From Ochromonadaceae sp. CCMP2298 (lineage: Eukaryota > Sar > Synurophyceae > Ochromonadales > Ochromonadaceae), in NCBI GenBank assembly GCA_026770595.1, contig MU634152.1:3013-15105 (forward strand): a DNA stretch of 12,093 nt, given 5' to 3'. The stretch's first letter is position 1. Each line of letters starts with the position of its first letter. The notes under the pieces are model-generated. The model was given only the letters and a program-made list of their open reading frames with translations, made no database searches and was not told the origin of the DNA. A program made the translations under genes and the position numbers. Shown here piece by piece: positions 8,332-12,093 of this stretch.

Positions 8332-8651
8332 GATGCCTGGGATGTGCTGTCGATGTCACTGCCACTGCCTTTCCGGTCGCCGAGTTCTCTCTCCGCGCTG
8401 GGTACGTCCAGACGCGTGTTGGCAGGCAACGCGAGCTCCTTTTCGCGATACAATTCGATGAGTATACTGTTATAGAGGGATGTTGACAGGCAGTTCGAAC
8501 CGAAAAGGAGATACAGGCAATGTATGGAAAAATTTCAATGAGGGGAACCAGAACCTGGGAACTTTTGGAGGGAAGATCATTCTCGTACAATTCTTTAAAG
8601 TTGTTAAGCTGTCATTATGTACAATTCGGAATCAGCAGATTATCGGGCGGC
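8332..8651. other. Intergenic region between the two minus-strand genes
   Basis: These 320 bases hold the 3' end of the upstream minus-strand gene and the promoter and 5' leader of the CRAL-TRIO gene. The half nearest 8651 is A/T-richer. I see no AATAAA, no convincing core promoter motif and no credible small ORF starting with ATG. Confidence 0.65.
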
Positions 8652-11462
8652 TCACTCTGCTGCGATTGTCTGTGTATGGGTGGGGACGCTGTCGAGAGCT
8701 GCCAGGAGGCGTCCATGGTACGCCCAGTGCTGCAGCAGTGCCACCGCGGCAGAAGCAGACACGGTCGACGTAGATGCGGCGGAGGTGGGAGGGAGTACCC
8801 TGCCCCGGTAGAGCATGCGATCCACTGCACGTAGCCTCTTACCCCCCCCCTCCTGCTCCCCCTCCTGCTCCCCGTCCGCTGCCTCGCGCTTTGGGGGCCG
8901 CAGGTATGCCAACAGGGAGCGTTGCAGGGCGGGCAGGTGTTTGGGTGCGGCCGCCGGCGGGTCCAGAATCAGCACCACGTGTCTGGGCCCGCCCCTGTTG
9001 TGCCCCCCCTCTCCATCATCTTTCTCCGCTCCCTCCTCTCCCCCCTCTCCCTCCTGCTCGCAGCAGCTGCACCGCTGGGCGTATGCGTAGTCGGACAGCA
9101 CCCCCCCGCCCCCCTCTCCCTTGCCCACCCCACACCCCTGTGCTCCCTGTGCTGCTGGACGGGTATGCGCGCCCAGCCCGCTGCAGACGGGCGCCACGTC
9201 GCAGGGCACCAGCACACGCACCCGCCGCCTGTCCGCCTTGCGCAGACCCTGCGGCAGAGCCCACAAGGGAAGCGGGTCGTAGGGGGCCTGCGCCTGCCTC
9301 TTTGTGTCTGTCTGTGCGTCAGTGTGCGCGCCTATTTGTGCGTCTGTGCTCAACAGCTGCGCTAGCATGGCGAGCACCTGATGCTCCGAGGGCGCACCTG
9401 AGTGCAGCGCAGACATCGCCACCGCCACGCGCCGCTGAGAGACGCGCGTCGCCGTCCCGTCCGCGAAGAGAAGCAGCAGCTCGGGCAGCACCCCAACCAC
9501 CGCGTCCGAGCCCGCGTCTACGTCTGCTTCTGCTGAATCTGTCTCTGCTCCCACCTCTGTCCCCGCCTCTGTCCCCGCTTCCGCCTCTGCCTGCGTGGCG
9601 CGTGCCACCTCTGAGCCCAGCCTGGACCTCCACAGGGTGCAGACCAACAAGCGCACCAGGCCCAGCAGCCGCTCCCTCTCCTGCCCCAGCCCCTGTTCCT
9701 GTCCCTGCTGCACGCCCACCCCCACCTCACAGGGCAGTAGCGACAACCGAGCCACCACCAGCAGACGCACAGACACGCCGCCGCACGGGACAGACCGGGG
9801 GTTCTTGTTGCCCCTGCTGCTGCTGCTGCTGGGTTCTGCCACTGCCGCTGCCCCTGCATCTACCCCTGCCTTTGTCTGCAGCTGCTGAAAGCTCCTCTTG
9901 CGTGAAGAGACGGAGTCGGCAGACGCAGAATCCGCAGCGCAGGAAGAGGCAATGGGGGCGGCCCCCTCGCCCCCTCCCTCTCTGGTGGAGTGCCCGTCCC
10001 ATGTCCACCCCCCCGCCCGCATAGGCAGCAGCTTCTGCAAGCCCTCTGCCCCACCCCACCCCGAGGCATGCCCAGCCGACACTGCACCCACGCCCACCGC
10101 AGGCAGCGCGTCCACAGCTGCATGAAGGCGCCCCGCCCTGCAGTGGCCAACCAGCGCAGCGACAATTTTGGAGGTGAACTCGGCAGTGCGGCCGAGGTTG
10201 GCGCCCACACACCTCACGCCCAGCTCTGCGCAGGCCGCCAGCAGCGCTCGTTCCTCCGCAACAGTGGCATCCCGCACAGCACCCAGGGCGCAGATAACCA
10301 AGTGCCCAGCATCCACCCTCATCCTGGCCCCCTCTGCTGGTCCGAAGACGGGCAGCTCTGCGGGGTAGTCCTCGTGCAGTAGCAGTAGCGTGGCGCGCAC
10401 CTGCACCCGTCCCCGCCCCCCCTCACCCGCTCTGTCTTCCCTGGCCTGCGCCCTGGCCAGCATACCCGCGAGCAGCACGCAGAAGGTGTCCTGAAGACAG
10501 CCCGCCAGCCTCTCCGCCTCCGCCCCGCCACCACCACTGCCACCACCGCCGCCACTGCCACCACCGCCGCCACTGCTGACACCAGCAGCCCCCACCCCAT
10601 CCTGCCCCAGCCACTCGGTATATGCGGCCGCCACCGCGTCTCTGTTCTTCTTCTTCAGCACCAGCGCCTCAGGTGCGTTTAGCCCGTGCCTGCGCAGCAG
10701 CTCCACGCCCGCGCCCGACTGCCCCTGCAGCAGCCGCAGCAGCGCTCTCTTATCCAGTGCCGCCGCCTCCACCGCAGAGGGCAGGCTGCGCGGGGCAGCT
10801 GTCTGGGCACTCGACGAGCGCTGAGGCAGCAGAGGCAGCTCCCGATGCGGGTAGAAGCTGCACAGCATGCCCCCATGCTCAGCACCGCGGACTCCGCCCA
10901 CTGCTGGAGCCGCGCCACTGCTGGAACTGCTCCCGGCACCACCCACGCACACGCTCAGTTTGGCTCTGCTGGCAGTGGCGAAGGCCGATTTCCAGGCGCG
11001 CAGCAGGACACGCTCCGTAGGCACAGGCAGTGCCGGCACGACGCAAGCAGGCATCACACATACCGGCCTGCAGAAGACCTCGTGTGTCAGGGCCGCATGT
11101 CTATCGGCACTCTTCGGCACCGAGGGCGTGCGTGGCTTCGCCTCGATCGAGGTCGCGGTCGAGGTCGAGGTTAAGGTTGAGGTTGACTTCTGGTGCTGGC
11201 TCTGCGGCGGTTCCTGCTGCTCAAACAATAGACATGCCTCCACTACCTCGGGATGCGCCACACCGGGGCCACGCCACAGCGCTGCAGCTGCAATCCTCAC
11301 CAACGCGTCTGTGGACGAAAGAGTGTGTAAGGATCTACAGAAGAGTATGCATCAGGTACACAATCCATCACCTCGTCGGGCCCACCAGTGGGACTGATCT
11401 TCGTTCGGGCGCCAGGAGGTTTCTGCGCAGGGCCCGTCGGCGAGCAGCAGTAGAGAGAGCAT
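8652..11462 (-). CDS. Putative tandem SPOUT-like (TrmY-like) protein, two exons
   Basis: Exons 11462-11372 and 11308-8652 join in frame: 915 residues ending at TGA. ATG at 11462 follows an in-frame TGA eight codons upstream and has A at -3. I do not recognise the protein outright. Residues 29-60 (RRDALVRIAAAALWRG, then PEVVEACLLFE), 335-352 (LLLLHEDYPAELPVF), 366-377 (HLVICALGAVRD) and 400-424 (ANLGRTAEFTSKIVAAL) follow the order of strands and knot motifs in TrmY-type SPOUT RNA methyltransferases as I remember them. A second, more degenerate set occurs at 542-556, 575-601, 638-648, 805-836 and 859-906. Low-complexity inserts separate the blocks, including Ser-Gly5 linkers at 275-292 and Glu/Gly-rich runs. 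Role would be RNA methylation if the fold is right; this remains inference. Gene structure is better supported than function. Confidence 0.62.
10524..10577 (-). repeat. Gly/Ser linker-coding repeat
   Basis: On the + strand a CCACCACTG / CCGCCGCCACTG pattern encodes, on the minus strand, residues 275-292: two Ser-Gly5 units and a Gly4 end. It sits between the EALVLKKKNRD block and the next predicted helix, a plausible flexible inter-lobe linker and a likely length-variable site. Confidence 0.7.
11309..11371 (-). other. Intron of the SPOUT-like gene
   Basis: The donor is GAG|GTGATG at 11371 and the acceptor CGTCCACAG at 11309, 63 bases, phase 1. The large downstream frame has no ATG near its start, and splicing joins an ATG-led 30-codon exon in the correct phase to give HWWARRDALVRI. 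The open codons here are uninterrupted on both sides only in this joining. Confidence 0.72.
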
Positions 11463-11598
11463 CCTCCGATAGAGAAGAGCAAATCACTTCCGCAAAGGAA
11501 AGAGGTCGGATAGAATGTGTGCTCCGTAAACTCCACAGCAGGCAGAAGAGAGAATCCAGGAAGTCGTGTGGACCTCCACCCCATCAGGATCCCTGGGA

Positions 11599-11663
11599 TC
11601 GATCGTATTTTCAACAAGTGTTCGAAAACAAGTTTTCCGAACACTTGTTGAAAATACGATTGA
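11599..11663. repeat. 65-base near-perfect AT-rich palindrome (hairpin)
   Basis: The left arm begins TCGATCGTATTTTCAACAAG and the right arm ends CTTGTTGAAAATACGATTGA. About 31 pairs form, with one G-T wobble (11601 with 11661) and one bulged C near 11637, around a CAAG tip at 11629-11632. It is markedly more AT-rich than its surroundings and lies about 135 bases upstream of the minus-strand ATG. It could be a small mobile element, a hairpin RNA source, or a protein-binding dyad. Confidence 0.85.
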
Positions 11664-11698
11664 ATACTGTGTCAACAATGAGAGTACGGGCGACGTTG

Positions 11699-11717
11699 TG
11701 TTGAACACTGTTGAACA
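11699..11717. promoter_or_regulatory. Tandem TGTTGAACA motif
   Basis: TGTTGAACA occurs twice, one base apart, and is itself almost palindromic. Its TTGTTGAA core recurs in both arms of the palindrome 36 bases away. The clustering upstream of a start codon suggests binding sites, by inference only. Confidence 0.35.
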
Positions 11718-11994
11718 TGATGGGCTTGAACCCACACTCTCTGAATCACCTCTGCCTGGACCGACTCCCCACGCTCTCTGAACCCACCCACTGTATCAGA
11801 GACAGCTGTGTTATCCGGAATGAGCGCTCCTGGCACGCGCTGCTTCGACCCCGTTGTGGTTCTGCCGACTCCACTTTTCATTCAAATCCTGCATAAATGG
11901 TTGAGCATCTTCGACGTCGGGCGAGTGGATTCCGCGTACTGTAATCGGGCGAGTCGTCCGCTCTTCTTGGGCATTCTCCGGTCGAAGTTTCTAG

Positions 11995-11998
<4 letters not shown>

Positions 11999-12043
<45 letters not shown>

Positions 12044-12047
12044 CTGC

Positions 12048-12093
<46 letters not shown>
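11999..12093. repeat. (TG)n microsatellite, interrupted
   Basis: Twenty-one TG units run from 11999 to 12040, are broken by TATCTGCATA at 12041-12050, and resume from 12051 to the window end. The true length is unknown because the window cuts it. Alternating purine-pyrimidine tracts like this can adopt Z-DNA and slip in replication. Confidence 0.97.

Larger units (their letters stand above)
11463..12093. other. Upstream region of the SPOUT-like gene, no gene seen
   Basis: No reading frame here looks like a gene. The first part should be 5' leader and promoter of the minus-strand gene. It holds a long palindrome (11599-11663), two TGTTGAACA motifs in tandem (11699-11717), a CCCAC-x-CTCTCTGAA direct repeat (11731-11745 and 11768-11782), a repeated TCGGGCGAGT (11917-11926 and 11945-11954), and a TG microsatellite at the right edge. 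Confidence 0.6.

Noticed and set aside
8306-8590. Upstream exon or uORF of the CRAL-TRIO gene
   Set aside because: The frame begins with TTG rather than ATG, has no recognisable domain and is out of frame with the main start.
8774-10024. 416-codon plus-strand frame opposite the SPOUT-like gene
   Set aside because: Its product is Pro/Arg/Ser low complexity with no domain, while the minus-strand frame is longer and has structured, internally repeated motifs.
11030-11704. 224-codon plus-strand frame over the first exon, intron and palindrome
   Set aside because: It has no domain and crosses the palindrome, whose arms make similar peptides on both strands; the minus-strand spliced gene explains 11309-11462 better.
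11722-11733. tRNA B-box-like GGGTTCAAGCCC on the minus strand
   Set aside because: No A box, acceptor stem or proper five-pair T stem can be formed around it, so a tRNA is not supported.

Overview
The window looks like nuclear DNA of a GC-rich eukaryote, most likely a stramenopile (ochrophyte alga or relative). Three things point there: a very large surface protein with a long Pro-Ser-x-Gln stalk, a style common in stramenopile genomes; short spliceosomal introns (63 to 157 bases) that restore conserved protein domains when removed; and no bacterial operon signals. The lineage call is inference from protein style, not from a marker gene.

Layout: (1) positions 1-6096, + strand, one uninterrupted reading frame open at the left edge. 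It encodes at least 2031 residues: PSxQ repeats, an N-glycosylated ectodomain with a cadherin-like repeat, about nine membrane segments of a TRP/polycystin-like type, and a long low-complexity cytoplasmic tail. (2) 6097-6427, a short convergent intergenic stretch with a duplicated hairpin-forming motif. (3) 6428-8331, - strand, a four-exon gene for a 486-residue Sec14-type CRAL-TRIO protein with a C-terminal GOLD-like domain. Its first two introns are homologous to each other, and the second uses a GC donor. (4) 8332-8651, intergenic. (5) 8652-11462, - strand, a two-exon gene for a 915-residue protein I could not name with certainty. Its two halves share spaced motifs with each other and resemble TrmY-type SPOUT RNA methyltransferases, so it may be a tandem fusion of two SPOUT-like domains. 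(6) 11463-12093, upstream DNA with a near-perfect 65-base AT-rich palindrome, TGTTGAACA motifs and a long TG microsatellite running off the window.

The three genes show no obvious shared pathway: a surface receptor or channel-like protein, a lipid-transfer protein and a putative RNA-modifying protein. The observations most worth following are the homologous intron pair (introner-like), the internally duplicated SPOUT-like protein, and the palindrome upstream of it.
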